Shown here: one piece after another, positions 28,027 through 37,893 of the stretch
How positions within the stretch are numbered: position 1 is the first letter of the stretch
Layout of the letters: the number at the start of each line of letters is the position of its first letter
Assembly: GCA_017396555.1 (NCBI GenBank)
Contig: JAFQLS010000025.1
Span: 1 to 64,000, forward strand
Source of the DNA: Lachnospiraceae bacterium
GTDB taxonomy: Bacteria; Bacillota; Clostridia; Lachnospirales; Lachnospiraceae
DNA: 64,000 nucleotides
Reading direction: 5' to 3'
Made by a program: the position numbers and the translations under genes
The notes under the pieces: generated by a model
What the model was told of the DNA's origin: nothing
What the model saw: the letters and a program-made list of their open reading frames with translations, nothing else
Database searches by the model: none

Positions 28027-30327
28027 ATGCAGGGATTGACAAAGGCAGAAGTAGAAGAACGAATTAATAAAGGTCTGGTAAATACAGATGTTCAAATAAA
28101 GACAAAGACTATAGGACAGATTATAAGTGGTCATACTTTTACTATGTTTAATTTTGTTATTGCTATTCTCGCAATATGTGTTGCAATGGTTAATTCATTT
28201 AAAAATATGACATTTGCAGGTGTTGCTGTATGGAATCTTATACTTGGAGTTTTTCAGGAAATTAAGGCAAAAAGAATAATTGATAAATTATCTTTATTGA
28301 CAAATCCTAAGTCTGTCGTTATTCGTGATGGTAAAGAGCAAAATGTTGCACTTGGCGAAATTGTTCTTGACGATATTATTTTGCTTCAAAATGGTAACCA
28401 GATTCCTGCTGACTGTATAGTGTGTGAAGGAGAATGTCAAGTTAATGAAGGGCTTATTACAGGTGAAAGTGAGCCTGTTTTAAAAAAGCAGGGGGATGAA
28501 CTTTTATCATGAAGCTTCATTGTATCAGGGAGAACGTTTGCAAAGGTTATTCATATTGGGATGGATAATTATGTTAATAAAATAACAAGTCAGGCTAAAT
28601 ACATTAAGAAGCCAAATTCTCAAATATTGAATTCAATTAATACGATTATTAAATATATTTCTATTTGTTTAATTCCCTTAGGGATATTATTGTTTTTACA
28701 ACAGTATAATATAGCAGGAAGCATTAGAGAGGCTGTGATTGGAACGGTAGCGGGTATTATTGGCATGATTCCTTCGGGCCTTGTTTTATTGACTACGATT
28801 GTAATGTCAGTTAGTGTTATCAGATTGTCAAAGTACAATACACTTGTTCAGGAAATGGCTTGCGTTGAGATGTTAGCAAGAGTTGATGTATTATGTCTGG
28901 ATAAGACAGGTACAATAACAGAAGGCAGTATGAAGGTTGACGATGTCCATATTTTGACAGATGATTATGATGATTTTGGATGTATTATGCATAATTTTTG
29001 CAAAGTGATAGGTGATAATAATCCTACCTTTTGTGCTGTTAATGAGAAATTCAAAGATATTAAGTGTAATGATTATTCAGTTAAGGAAATAATACCATTT
29101 TCGTCGGCAAGAAAATATAGTGGCGTGGTTTTTGATGAGTTTGGCAAGGTAATCATGGGAGCACCTGAATTTGTTCTTGGTAATACATACGATGAAGAAC
29201 TTAAATTTAAAGTTGATGAATATTCAGCTAAGGGTAAACGAGTTGTTGTAGTATGTATTAATGATAAAGCTGTCGCAATGATTGTTATTGGAGATATTAT
29301 TAGAAAAGAAGCGAAGGAAACTTTGGAATTTTTTGAAGAACAAGGTGTTATTATCAAAATAATTTCAGGTGATAATCCTGTTACAGTTTCTAAGGTTGCA
29401 GAGGATGCAGGTTTAAAAAATGCTGATAAGTGGATGAATGCTACTGAACTTAAGTCAGATGAAGAAATCTATGAAGCCGTTAAAGAGTATACAGTGTTTG
29501 GAAGAGTAACACCTGAACAAAAATATAAAATAATTAAAGCTCTAAAGGAGCAGGGACATACGGTAGGTATGACTGGCGATGGTGCTAATGATGTTATGGC
29601 ACTTAAAGAATCTGATTGTAGTATAGCAATGCAGTCTGGAAGTGATGCGGCAAGAAATGCTTCACAGCTTATTTTACTTGATTCAAATTTTGCTTCAATG
29701 CCAAAGATAGTTGCAGAGGGAAGAAGAACTATTAATAATGTTGAGCGCTCGGCTGTATTATATTTGTCAAAAACTATTTACTCTATTATTTTGTGTTTAA
29801 TATTTATTTTTATTAGTTTGGCATATCCATTTCAACCTATACAATTCACTTTGATAGGTGCATTATCAATAGGTATACCATCGTTTATATTAGGATTACA
29901 ACCAAATAAAAATCTTGTCAGGGGTAATTTTTTAGTTAATGTATTAAAGAAGGCTGTTCCGGGAGGTATAATGGTTGTGCTTAATATTGTAGCAGGTATA
30001 ATCCTTGCAAATATCCTAAATCTTAGTTCTGAACATATTTCTACAATGTGTACAATCCTAATGGCGGTTGCCTCAATGATTATCTTACTTGATGTCTGCA
30101 GACCGGTTAATTTGTTGAGAGGAATTATGATTTTATGTTTTGCAGTATGTTTTATTATTGCTCTTAATTATATGGAGGGGATTTTCGGAATATCAATTCT
30201 TAAAATAGAGATTTATACATTTATTGCTGCATGCGGCTTAATATCTTATTCTGTTTATACATGTATTAGTTTGTTGGTTGATTATTTTTTTGCTCGAAAT
30301 ATGTCGAACGATTTTTATTTAAATTAG
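28027..30327 (+). pseudogene. P-type cation ATPase interrupted by in-frame TGA
   Basis: Two frames, 28027-28512 and 28561-30327, are in the same phase (767 codons in all), separated only by a TGA at 28510-28512 (codon 162) and the codons up to the next ATG. Either side matches one P-type ATPase: TGES (LITGESEPV) before the stop; after it, the phosphorylation site DKTGTIT (Asp near codon 292), GDGANDVMAL and several membrane helices. At the stop, relatives typically read LLSGSF, so a GGA-to-TGA change is the simplest cause. The actuator domain would be cut from the catalytic part, so a normal pump is not expected unless the stop is read through. Substrate unknown; Ca2+/Mg2+-like transporters are closest in pattern. 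Confidence 0.88.
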
Positions 30328-30368
30328 CTGATTTTGTAGTATAATGGATGTATTGGAGGTGTGCGGTA

Positions 30369-30995
30369 ATGAATAGTAACACTAATGATTTGGTTCAAAT
30401 ATCTTATCATATAAGAACAAATTTGGATGCTATGAGAAGCTTATTAAATGAAATGGCTATAGGAGAATGTACTGAAGAAAAGAAAAAAGGATTTTTGGAG
30501 GTAATGAATTACTATATTGATTCTATTATAAATAAAATGGAACAGATAGATTCTGATGAAATCTCTAATAACACTTATATAAAGAAATCATTTGATAATT
30601 TACATTTTGATAATGTTAAAGTTCTTCTTGTGGATGACAACGATATTAATAATTATGTTACGCAGCAGATGCTTTTAAGCTATGGTGTTGATGTTGATAT
30701 AGCTACTAGTGGTGGGAAAGCTGTTGAATTATATAAAAATAATGAATATGATATTGTTTTTATGGATTATTTGATGCCGGATATGAATGGAATAGAGACT
30801 ATTAAGAAGATTCGTGAATTAAGTGAAAGAGGAAAAAATCAATTATTTGTCGGATTGTCGTCATATGTAGTTGAAGCATTTCAGGCAGGATTACAAAAAC
30901 TGGATGTTGAGCTTATTATAACAAAACCAATTAAGCCGGAACAGCTCGGCTTTATTTTGTTGAATGAACTTAGAGATAAGGCGGCTATTAATTAA
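30369..30995 (+). CDS. Receiver-domain protein with histidine-kinase-like N-terminus
   Basis: 208 residues. The ATG at 30369 is eight bases after GGAGGT; a longer frame to 30348 is not supported. Residues ~78-205 form a receiver domain: LLVDDND, phosphoacceptor Asp133 (VFMDYLMPD), LSS in place of the T/S switch, and Lys in TKPI. No output domain follows. Residues 10-60 resemble the dimerisation helices of a histidine kinase: SYHIRTNLDAM aligns with the usual SHDIRTPMNAI H-box, but the phosphoacceptor His is Tyr13. It looks like a hybrid kinase that lost its ATP-binding domain, or a phosphate sink or adaptor. A TATAAT lies at 30340-30345. Confidence 0.85.
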   Translation: MNSNTNDLVQISYHIRTNLDAMRSLLNEMAIGECTEEKKKGFLEVMNYYIDSIINKMEQIDSDEISNNTYIKKSFDNLHFDNVKVLLVDDNDINNYVTQQMLLSYGVDVDIATSGGKAVELYKNNEYDIVFMDYLMPDMNGIETIKKIRELSERGKNQLFVGLSSYVVEAFQAGLQKLDVELIITKPIKPEQLGFILLNELRDKAAIN

Positions 30996-31014
30996 ATCTA
31001 ATAGGATGATTTTC

Positions 31015-31043
31015 TTTACAAGCTTAGCTTTATAAAGTATAAT
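31015..31043 (+). promoter_or_regulatory. Promoter for icd
   Basis: TTTACA (31015-31020), 17-nt spacer, TATAAT (31038-31043), 40 nt before the start codon; AGGAGG follows. Confidence 0.8.
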
Positions 31044-31083
31044 ACAAAAGATAATGATAGATTTTAGGAGGCAATAACTAATT

Positions 31084-32292
31084 ATGGAAAAGATTAAAAT
31101 GACAACTCCATTGGTTGAAATGGACGGAGATGAAATGACAAGAATTCTTTGGCAGATGATTAAAGATGAATTGTTATTACCATTTGTTGATTTAAAGACA
31201 GAATATTATGATTTGGGTCTTGTATATAGAAATGAGACTAATGATCAGGTTACATTTGATGCGGCAGAGGCTACTAAGAAGTACGGAGTAGCTGTTAAGT
31301 GTGCTACAATTACACCTAACGCAGCAAGAATGCCTGAATATAATTTAAAGGAAATGTGGAAGAGCCCTAATGGTACAATCAGAGCAATTCTTGATGGTAC
31401 AGTATTTAGAGCACCAATTATTGTAAAGGGCGTTGATCCATATGTTAAGACATGGAAGAAGCCTATTACAATTGCAAGACATGCTTATGGTGATGTGTAT
31501 AAGGGAACAGAAATGAAGGTTCCTGCAGCAGGTAAGGCTGAAATTGTGTACACTAATGAAGCTGGTGAAGAGACAAGGGAACTTATCCATGATTTCAAGG
31601 GCAAAGGAATCGTTCAGGGTATGCATAACCTTGATGATTCTATCGAAAGCTTTGCAAGAAGCTGCTTTAACTATGCTCTTGATACTAAGCAGGATCTTTG
31701 GTTTGCAACTAAGGATACAATTTCTAAGAAATATGACCATACATTTAAGGATATCTTTGCAGAGATATTTGAAAATGAATATAAAGAAAAGTTCGATGCA
31801 GCAGGAATCGAATATTTCTATACACTTATTGATGATGCAGTTGCAAGAGTTATTCGTTCTGAGGGCGGATATATCTGGGCATGTAAGAACTATGACGGAG
31901 ATGTAATGAGTGATATGGTTGCTACAGCGTTTGGTTCTTTATCAATGATGACATCTGTTCTTGTATCACCACAGGGCTACTATGAATATGAAGCAGCTCA
32001 CGGAACAGTTCAGAGACATTATTATAAGCACCTTAAAGGAGAAAAGACATCTACTAACCCAATCGCAACTATTTTTGCTTGGACAGGTGCTCTTAAGAAA
32101 AGAGGCGAGCTTGATAATCTTCCTGAACTTTCAGCATTTGCTGATAAGCTGGAAAAGGCTTGTATCACAACAATTGAGAATGGTGATATGACAGGTGACC
32201 TCGCACTTATTTCTTCATTAGAAGAGAAGAGAACATTAACAAGTGAAGAGTTTATCGCAGCTATTAGAAAAACACTTGAGGGTATGTTATAG
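31084..32292 (+). CDS. icd: NADP-dependent isocitrate dehydrogenase
   Basis: 402 residues. It converts isocitrate to 2-oxoglutarate and CO2, supplying NADPH and a glutamate precursor. The sequence is of the eukaryote-like homodimeric type: [14 protein letters not shown] at the N-terminus, [26 protein letters not shown] (substrate loop), and [14 protein letters not shown] plus [12 protein letters not shown] in the C-terminal half. The length fits that class. It has its own promoter, with AGGAGG ahead of the ATG. No aconitase or citrate synthase is next to it, so it stands alone here. Confidence 0.95.
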   Translation: MEKIKMTTPLVEMDGDEMTRILWQMIKDELLLPFVDLKTEYYDLGLVYRNETNDQVTFDAAEATKKYGVAVKCATITPNAARMPEYNLKEMWKSPNGTIRAILDGTVFRAPIIVKGVDPYVKTWKKPITIARHAYGDVYKGTEMKVPAAGKAEIVYTNEAGEETRELIHDFKGKGIVQGMHNLDDSIESFARSCFNYALDTKQDLWFATKDTISKKYDHTFKDIFAEIFENEYKEKFDAAGIEYFYTLIDDAVARVIRSEGGYIWACKNYDGDVMSDMVATAFGSLSMMTSVLVSPQGYYEYEAAHGTVQRHYYKHLKGEKTSTNPIATIFAWTGALKKRGELDNLPELSAFADKLEKACITTIENGDMTGDLALISSLEEKRTLTSEEFIAAIRKTLEGML

Positions 32293-32328
32293 GAAGCATT
32301 TTCCAAACGCTTCAGAATGTGAGGTAGT

Positions 32329-32871
32329 ATGAGAGAAGTCAGGACAGGACAGATATATAGACATTTTAAGGATAAAATGTATCAGATTGTGTGCGTAGCT
32401 AAACATTCTGAGACAGGAGAAAAGCTTGTTATATATCAGAAATTGTATGATGACTACGCTGTTCATGCAAGACCATATGAAATGTTTTTAAGTGAAGTTG
32501 ACCATGATAAATATCCTGAGGTAAAGCAAAAGTATAGGTTTGAGCTAGTTGAACCGGTTGAGGCTGATTCTAAGGTTGACAATGTCTCTATAGATTCCGC
32601 TTCATCAGAAGAAAATATGATTTCTGAGCATACAGCTGAGGAAGAAGTTGGTGAAGGCTGTAATAATGACCTTATTGCATTTCTTGATGCTGAAACTTAT
32701 GAGGAGAAGCATAATCTATTAGTTAGTATGAAGAACAGACTTACTGACAGGCTTATTGATGATATAGCTGCATCGATGGATGTTATGGTTGATGAAGGTG
32801 ACTTAAACAAGAGATATAAGAGTCTTCTTACTTGTATTGATACAAAGGCTAAATTTGAAATAATGAGATAA
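32329..32871 (+). CDS. DUF1653 domain protein
   Basis: 180 residues. The first ~70 residues match DUF1653: GQIYRHFKDKMYQIV, ETGEKLVIYQ and ARPYEMFLSEV. This small beta-rich domain is of unknown function. The C-terminal part is acidic and helical with no recognised domain. It lies 36 bases after icd with GAGGTAG before the ATG and is probably co-transcribed with it. Confidence 0.85.
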   Translation: MREVRTGQIYRHFKDKMYQIVCVAKHSETGEKLVIYQKLYDDYAVHARPYEMFLSEVDHDKYPEVKQKYRFELVEPVEADSKVDNVSIDSASSEENMISEHTAEEEVGEGCNNDLIAFLDAETYEEKHNLLVSMKNRLTDRLIDDIAASMDVMVDEGDLNKRYKSLLTCIDTKAKFEIMR

Positions 32872-32885
32872 TTTAAAACACATAT

Positions 32886-32916
32886 AAATGCCGCAGGCGT
32901 AATGTCTGTGGCATTT
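32886..32916 (+). terminator. Hairpin after the DUF1653 gene
   Basis: AAATGCCGCAGGC / GTCTGTGGCATTT arms (13 bp, one G-T pair), 5-nt loop. The T run is poor, so it may be a weak terminator or an mRNA-stabilising hairpin. Confidence 0.5.
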
Positions 32917-32946
32917 GAAATATTTAACGAAAAGGAGTATAAGAAA

Positions 32947-33807
32947 ATGAAAAAGTCACGTTTGGCTTATATTGTAGGCATATGTATAGCGGTTGTTATT
33001 TTGGTAACAGCAGGACTAGTTGCATATACATTGTTTAATGGTTCGAAGGTAACAGAGGATGATAAGAAAGAGGTAGAAGAGTTATTAGAAAATATTTTAA
33101 AAACAGCCTACATAGAAAAAAATTATGAAAAAGCAGATACATTATTCTATCCTGAATTAAACGAAGAAGATTTGTTATGGGAAGTTAGAGATATTGAGGA
33201 TGGTATTTCTGATGGTAATAGAAATAATGATATTGTAGATATTGAAGTTAAGCTTAATGAAGCCAAAGAGTTTAAACACATAGAAAATCATGATTATGAT
33301 CATGAAAAAGATGCTATATTAAAAATGCAGAAAGTATGCGATGACGGTAAGTTTTATGTATATAACGGAAAGATTGACGTAAAGGGAACTGAGAAAAATT
33401 TTACCGTAGAAATGTCATATGAATATCCGCCTTTTATCCTTGGTAAAGTTGAAGGTAAGTGGGTATGCATAAATTATCATGCTATGGTTGATATGTATTA
33501 TAATGATTTGACATTGGAAGATATGAATAATGAAGAATTCCACGATGAACTCTATCAATATATGATAAACTGTATAACTGATTATGAAATGCTAGATGAA
33601 GAATTGCTTTCTCAAAACGAATCAATTGTTGTAAAATGGGATTCAAATGGTCTGGTTGATACAGGAAATGAAAAATTTAATGAGGTGATACTGTCTGGCG
33701 GCGGAAAGAAATTTGCAGTGATTAATAAAAGCACTGGTAAATATCCAAAGGTGGACATTATTAAGAATGAAAATGGTATGTATCAAATTAATGTTGATTG
33801 GGAATAG
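32947..33807 (+). CDS. Membrane-anchored extracellular protein, unknown
   Basis: 286 residues. The ATG at 32947 follows AAAAGGAG; an in-frame ATG at 32902 lies in the preceding hairpin and is rejected. One membrane segment (about residues 6-28) is followed by an acidic soluble domain, so most of the protein faces outward. The motif VEELLENILKTAYIEKNYEKAD suggests a helical start and the remainder looks beta-rich, similar in style to NTF2-like or DUF-type extracytoplasmic domains, but I do not recognise it. A terminator follows. Confidence 0.75.
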   Translation: MKKSRLAYIVGICIAVVILVTAGLVAYTLFNGSKVTEDDKKEVEELLENILKTAYIEKNYEKADTLFYPELNEEDLLWEVRDIEDGISDGNRNNDIVDIEVKLNEAKEFKHIENHDYDHEKDAILKMQKVCDDGKFYVYNGKIDVKGTEKNFTVEMSYEYPPFILGKVEGKWVCINYHAMVDMYYNDLTLEDMNNEEFHDELYQYMINCITDYEMLDEELLSQNESIVVKWDSNGLVDTGNEKFNEVILSGGGKKFAVINKSTGKYPKVDIIKNENGMYQINVDWE

Positions 33808-33824
33808 AAGGTTAATATGATGAT

Positions 33825-33865
33825 GAGGTTACAGGTTGATGCTTGTAACCTCTTGTTAATTTTGT
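33825..33865 (+). terminator. Terminator after the membrane-anchored protein
   Basis: GAGGTTACA / TGTAACCTC (9-bp arms, 33825-33833 and 33844-33852) followed by a T-rich stretch. Confidence 0.75.
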
Positions 33866-33902
33866 ATAAAAAATATATTGACAATACATAAGAATGTGAA
33901 CT

Positions 33903-34577
33903 ATGGGGAAGCTTAATGTTGATGGAACAGACATACAGGTATTACAAATTGAAGAAGATGATTATATTTCTTTAACTGATATGGTTCGAAACATTGATAA
34001 TGGACTGACATTGATTGAAAAATGGCTTAGAAACAAAAATACAATAGAATTTCTTGGTATTTGGGAAGAAATGTATAACGAGGATTTTGATACTAATGCA
34101 TATGATGAAATAATGCAGGAGGCTGGACTTAATCGTTTTATTATGTCAGTAAAACAGTGGGTATCACCACAATTTAAACTTTATTTGATTAAGGAATTTG
34201 AACTATTAAAAAAAGAAGAACAAGTATTATTAGGATGGAGTGCAAAAAGAGAACTTGCAAAAATCAATTACCGTATACATACAGAGGCTATAAAAACAAA
34301 CCTAATCCCAATAGAACTTACGCCACAGCAAATATCCGTTATATATGCATCTGAGGCAGATGTATTAAATATGGCATTGTTTGGAATGACAGCAAAACAA
34401 TGGCGTAAGAATTTTCCTGACAAAAAGGGAAGTTTAAGAGATTATGCGAGCATTAATGAATTAATCTGTCTTTCAAATATGGAAAATATTAATGCAGTAT
34501 TAATTGAGGATAGATTAAGTCAGAAGGAACGATTGATAAAGCTGAATAAGATTGCTATGCACCAGATGTCTATTTGA
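33903..34577 (+). CDS. KilA-N domain protein
   Basis: 224 residues. The N-terminal ~110 residues fit the KilA-N DNA-binding domain: YISLTDMVRNIDNG, IEKWLRNKNTIEFLGIWE and WVSPQFKLYLIKEF. The C-terminal half is helical (NYRIHTEAIKTNLIP; TAKQWRKNFPDKKG). KilA-N proteins are mostly from phages and mobile elements but also occur as lone chromosomal genes in Clostridia. The ribosome binding site is weak. A decayed Rpn nuclease follows, so this stretch looks like a small accessory patch. It ends in TGA, uncommon here. Confidence 0.85.
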   Translation: MGKLNVDGTDIQVLQIEEDDYISLTDMVRNIDNGLTLIEKWLRNKNTIEFLGIWEEMYNEDFDTNAYDEIMQEAGLNRFIMSVKQWVSPQFKLYLIKEFELLKKEEQVLLGWSAKRELAKINYRIHTEAIKTNLIPIELTPQQISVIYASEADVLNMALFGMTAKQWRKNFPDKKGSLRDYASINELICLSNMENINAVLIEDRLSQKERLIKLNKIAMHQMSI

Positions 34578-34717
34578 GGAGGAATGATTTGTGAGTAAGG
34601 TAAGTAAATATTGCAATAATATATAAAGTATAGCATAATATAAATATAAAAAAAATATTCATAAAATTTTATTATATATGCAAACAATATAAATACAATA
34701 AGGGAAGAGGTTTTTAA

Positions 34718-35393
34718 TTGGAGATAAATACAAATATTTCAAATGTTGTAGAAGCTACAGATGTAAATGCCAGATATGATGCAGAGGTTAAGAAGATACT
34801 GAGTAATAAGAATATTCTGGCATGGATTATAAAGTATTCTGTTAGTGAGTTCAAGGAATATTCTGTCGAAGAAATAAGTGATTGTATTGAAGGAGAACCA
34901 GAAGTTGGAATTAGAAGAGTAATGCCGGGGAAGACACCTGAACAAATCATAGGTATAGATACATCAGATAAGGTTATAGGAGAAGGTGAGGTTACATATG
35001 ATATTAAGTTCTTTGTATGGTATAATGCAAAAAGAAATGAGATATGATTTATTAGAAACTGTACTTATAGGTTTAGGTAGTAATTTATCAAAAGGAAATG
35101 AATTACATAAATTATTAGAAACATTATTGTAGGATACATTAGATGTAAATCAGAGGAAAGCGATATTAAAAAATAATTTCAATATTGAAACGACGGTCAA
35201 ACTGGAAGGAGAGTTGGAAAATATGTGCAATTTATCTTTGAGTGTGTTAGAGCGTGGAATAGAACAAGGAGAGATGCGTTTTATTACTTTATTAACTAAA
35301 TTAAAAGAAAATAAACGTAATGACGACGCAGATGCAATTTTGACAGATACAAAATTAAGAGAGAGGTTATACAAGGAGTTTGGAATTGTATAA
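34718..35393 (+). pseudogene. Rpn-type PD-(D/E)XK nuclease, decayed
   Basis: The first piece (34718-35047, TTG start) reads NARYDAEVKKILSNKNILAWI, then VMPGKTPEQIIG and EGEVTYDIKFFVW, the usual N-terminus of Rpn/PD-(D/E)XK transposase-like nucleases. The second piece starts in another frame at 35037 (RYDLLETVLIGLG) and ends at 35393 with LERGIEQGEMRF, the family's C-terminal helix region; it also has an in-frame TAG at 35130. The catalytic middle of the family (usually ~150 residues) is missing, with the deletion junction near 35015-35037. The gene cannot make a working nuclease. Confidence 0.85.
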
Positions 35394-35411
35394 TATAAAA
35401 TAGAGAAGGCT

Positions 35412-35444
35412 AAAGAAGGTTATGGAATTACATGCCTTCTTTTT
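35412..35444 (+). terminator. Terminator after the decayed nuclease
   Basis: AAAGAAGG / CCTTCTTT arms (35412-35419 and 35435-35442) with the T run overlapping the 3' arm. Confidence 0.65.
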
Positions 35445-35468
35445 GTGGATAAAAAGTACTATTTTTGT

Positions 35469-35497
35469 TTGCATTTATCTTCATAATTTAATATAAT
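35469..35497 (+). promoter_or_regulatory. Promoter for the secreted CotH protein
   Basis: TTGCAT (35469-35474), 17-nt spacer, TATAAT (35492-35497), 44 nt before the start. A perfect DnaA-box word (TGTGGATAA) lies just upstream at 35444-35452. Confidence 0.75.
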
Positions 35498-35541
35498 TGA
35501 GTTGAGAAATGTTACAAAATTTTTACATTGGAGGATTATTG

Positions 35542-37752
35542 ATGAAAAAGTACATAGTTGCATTATTAATGATGATTGTATGTATGTGTGGATTTAATAG
35601 TTTGGATGCATATGCAGAATCTACACTAATTCCGCAGGTATATATTAATACACCAAATGGTGATTACGATGTTATTACTAAGGATGAGTATGTAGAGGGT
35701 ACACAGATAACTATAGTTGACCCTTCTACAGGAAGTGTTATTAACGAGACACAAGGGCAGGTTGCTTATAGAGGTAATTCTACACTTAATGCACCTAAGA
35801 AGCCATACAAGATTAAGCTTAGTGAAAAGATAGATGTTCTTGGTATGGGTAAAGCAAAGAAATGGGCATTTCTTGCTTGTGCATATGATAAGACTATGAT
35901 TAGAAATAAATTAGCATTTGATTTTGCTACGGAGATAGGTCTTGATTATACATCTGAGAGTCGATTTGTTGAATTGTATCTTAATGGTAAATATTTAGGT
36001 TGCTATGTAATGATTGAACCTGTTGAGACAGGGTCTACAAGGGTTGATATAGATGTTAATGAGGATGATGTTGATGCTAACACTTCATTTTTAATCGAAT
36101 TAGAGATGGAGAGAGTGGAAGCTGACAAGACTTACATAACGACTGAGCTTGGTAAGATGAGATTTGCATTTGATGATCCGGATGAAGTATCTGAAGCTAA
36201 CATTGCATATGTTCAAAATCAGCTTGCTGCATTCGAAGAATTAATATTTACAGATATTTCAGGGAAATCAGCACAAGAAATAGATGTTCTATATACACAG
36301 ATAGAAAATATAATAGATGTTGAATCATTTATTAATTTCTATATTGTACAGGAACTATTCAAGAATATTGATTTGGGATATAGCTCTACAAGGTTTTATT
36401 TGAGTGAGGGTAAGATTTATGCCGGACCATTATGGGATATGGATTTGTCAGCAGGCAATCTTAATCTTGATATGTACCCATATTATTGTAATAATGATTG
36501 TGAGAATACCTATGAAGGTTTATGGAGCACAAATGTATTACCATGGTATGGAAGGTTAATGCAGTATAATGAATTTGTTCAGAGCTTCTTAATAAGATAT
36601 GAAGAAGTATTGCCAAATATCGTTAATATTTATCAGAATAACGAGTTGGGTACAAATAAAATTGATTCTTTAACTGAAAAGTATAAAGCAGCTTTTAATA
36701 GAAACTACCAGCCGATTGAACTTGGCGGTTCCGGCTGGGATGTTTCTAAAGAATATAGCAAATTTGAGACGAAGGCTGAGGCTACATATGATGAAAATTT
36801 AGAGGTACTAAGAAATTGGTTAAAGTCTAGAAATCAATGGATTTTACAAAATATATGTAGTATTAATAATGTCTTTTCAAAGATTAGTAATTTGAAGATA
36901 ACAGCAAAAGATAATAGTACTGTAACTTTATCATGGGGTGCATCAACTAATGCAACTTACTATGAAGTGTATAGAAAAGAAGGAAATGGTAAGTATTCGT
37001 TGCTTAATACTGTAACAGGATTGACATATAAGGATGTAAATCTTAAGGCAGGAATAAATTATAGTTATTATGTAATACCGTCAATGGCATTTTACGGTGA
37101 GGTAGCAAGAGGTTCAAATAGTAATACAATTAATGTTGTGCTTGAAAAACCTCCTGTTGTACCAGATAAGCCAAATAATAAAGTAGAATTATCAGATGTT
37201 AGACTTACAAGTGTGAAGGCTGTGAATTATAAGACTGTTAAGGTTACTTGGAGAAAGGTTGCAGGAGCTACAGGCTATGAGATTTATCGTAGCAGTACTA
37301 AGAGTGGTACATATAAGAAAGTTGCGACTGTAACATCAGGAACTACATTATCTAAGAATGTGTCGACTACAACGGGAACGAAGTATTTTTATAAAGTTAA
37401 GGCATACAGAACGGTTGATGGAGTTAAAGTATACAGTAAACTAAGTAATGCTATATCATGTAAAACGAAATTAAACAAAGCAGTTTTATCAAAAGCTACT
37501 AAAAAGTCTTCAAAATCAATCAAGCTTACATGGAAGAAGGTTAGTGGTGCTAATGGTTATGAGATTTATATGAAAACCGGTTCAAAGGGTTCATATAAGA
37601 AGATAAAAACGTTATCAGCAGGTAAGACCACATTTACTAAGACAAAATTGGTAAAGGGTAAGAAATATTCATTTAAGATAAAAGCCTACAGAAAAGTTGG
37701 AAAGAAGAAAGTATATTCGGCATGGAGTATGGTTAAGTCGTTGAAGCTATAA
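35542..37752 (+). CDS. Secreted CotH-family protein with fibronectin-like repeats
   Basis: 736 residues. The ATG at 35542 follows TTGGAGGA; a start at 35509 lacks a site. A signal peptide ends near YAEST. The CotH kinase-like domain spans about 30-420: GQVAYRGNSTLN, KKWAFLACAYDKTMIRNKLA and the conserved GPLWDMDLSAGN near residue 305. Three fibronectin-like modules follow (about 455-550, 560-650, 650-736), the last two lysine-rich with TWKK and GYEIY. CotH proteins are atypical secreted kinases; the substrate here is unknown. The modules resemble those on the pullulanase and the next gene. Confidence 0.92.
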   Translation: MKKYIVALLMMIVCMCGFNSLDAYAESTLIPQVYINTPNGDYDVITKDEYVEGTQITIVDPSTGSVINETQGQVAYRGNSTLNAPKKPYKIKLSEKIDVLGMGKAKKWAFLACAYDKTMIRNKLAFDFATEIGLDYTSESRFVELYLNGKYLGCYVMIEPVETGSTRVDIDVNEDDVDANTSFLIELEMERVEADKTYITTELGKMRFAFDDPDEVSEANIAYVQNQLAAFEELIFTDISGKSAQEIDVLYTQIENIIDVESFINFYIVQELFKNIDLGYSSTRFYLSEGKIYAGPLWDMDLSAGNLNLDMYPYYCNNDCENTYEGLWSTNVLPWYGRLMQYNEFVQSFLIRYEEVLPNIVNIYQNNELGTNKIDSLTEKYKAAFNRNYQPIELGGSGWDVSKEYSKFETKAEATYDENLEVLRNWLKSRNQWILQNICSINNVFSKISNLKITAKDNSTVTLSWGASTNATYYEVYRKEGNGKYSLLNTVTGLTYKDVNLKAGINYSYYVIPSMAFYGEVARGSNSNTINVVLEKPPVVPDKPNNKVELSDVRLTSVKAVNYKTVKVTWRKVAGATGYEIYRSSTKSGTYKKVATVTSGTTLSKNVSTTTGTKYFYKVKAYRTVDGVKVYSKLSNAISCKTKLNKAVLSKATKKSSKSIKLTWKKVSGANGYEIYMKTGSKGSYKKIKTLSAGKTTFTKTKLVKGKKYSFKIKAYRKVGKKKVYSAWSMVKSLKL

Positions 37753-37757
37753 TGATG

Positions 37758-37795
37758 AGCAGGAAGTAAGTGGAAATCTTATTTCCTGCTTTTTC
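37758..37795 (+). terminator. Terminator after the secreted CotH gene
   Basis: AGCAGGAAGTAAG / CTTATTTCCTGCT arms with a 7-nt loop and TTTTT. Confidence 0.88.
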
Positions 37796-37840
37796 GTGCA
37801 CTAAATGTACGAAAAAATAATTATAATGCTTTTTTTAATA

Positions 37841-37869
37841 TTGTTAAAAATAATAAATAATTATATAAT
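37841..37869 (+). promoter_or_regulatory. Promoter for the BspA-like gene
   Basis: TTGTTA (37841-37846), 17-nt spacer, TATAAT (37864-37869); AAGGAGG lies a few bases downstream. Confidence 0.65.
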
Positions 37870-37893
37870 CTTGAAAAAAGGAGGAAAATTATT

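Noticed and set aside
28510-28512. TGA as a selenocysteine codon or alternative code
   Set aside because: Family members have Gly at this place, no SECIS-like hairpin was recognised downstream, and TGA ends other genes here.
34591-34626. GTG-started 11-codon frame after the KilA-N gene with AGGAGG upstream
   Set aside because: Too short to support as a gene; it may be a remnant of an earlier downstream gene.
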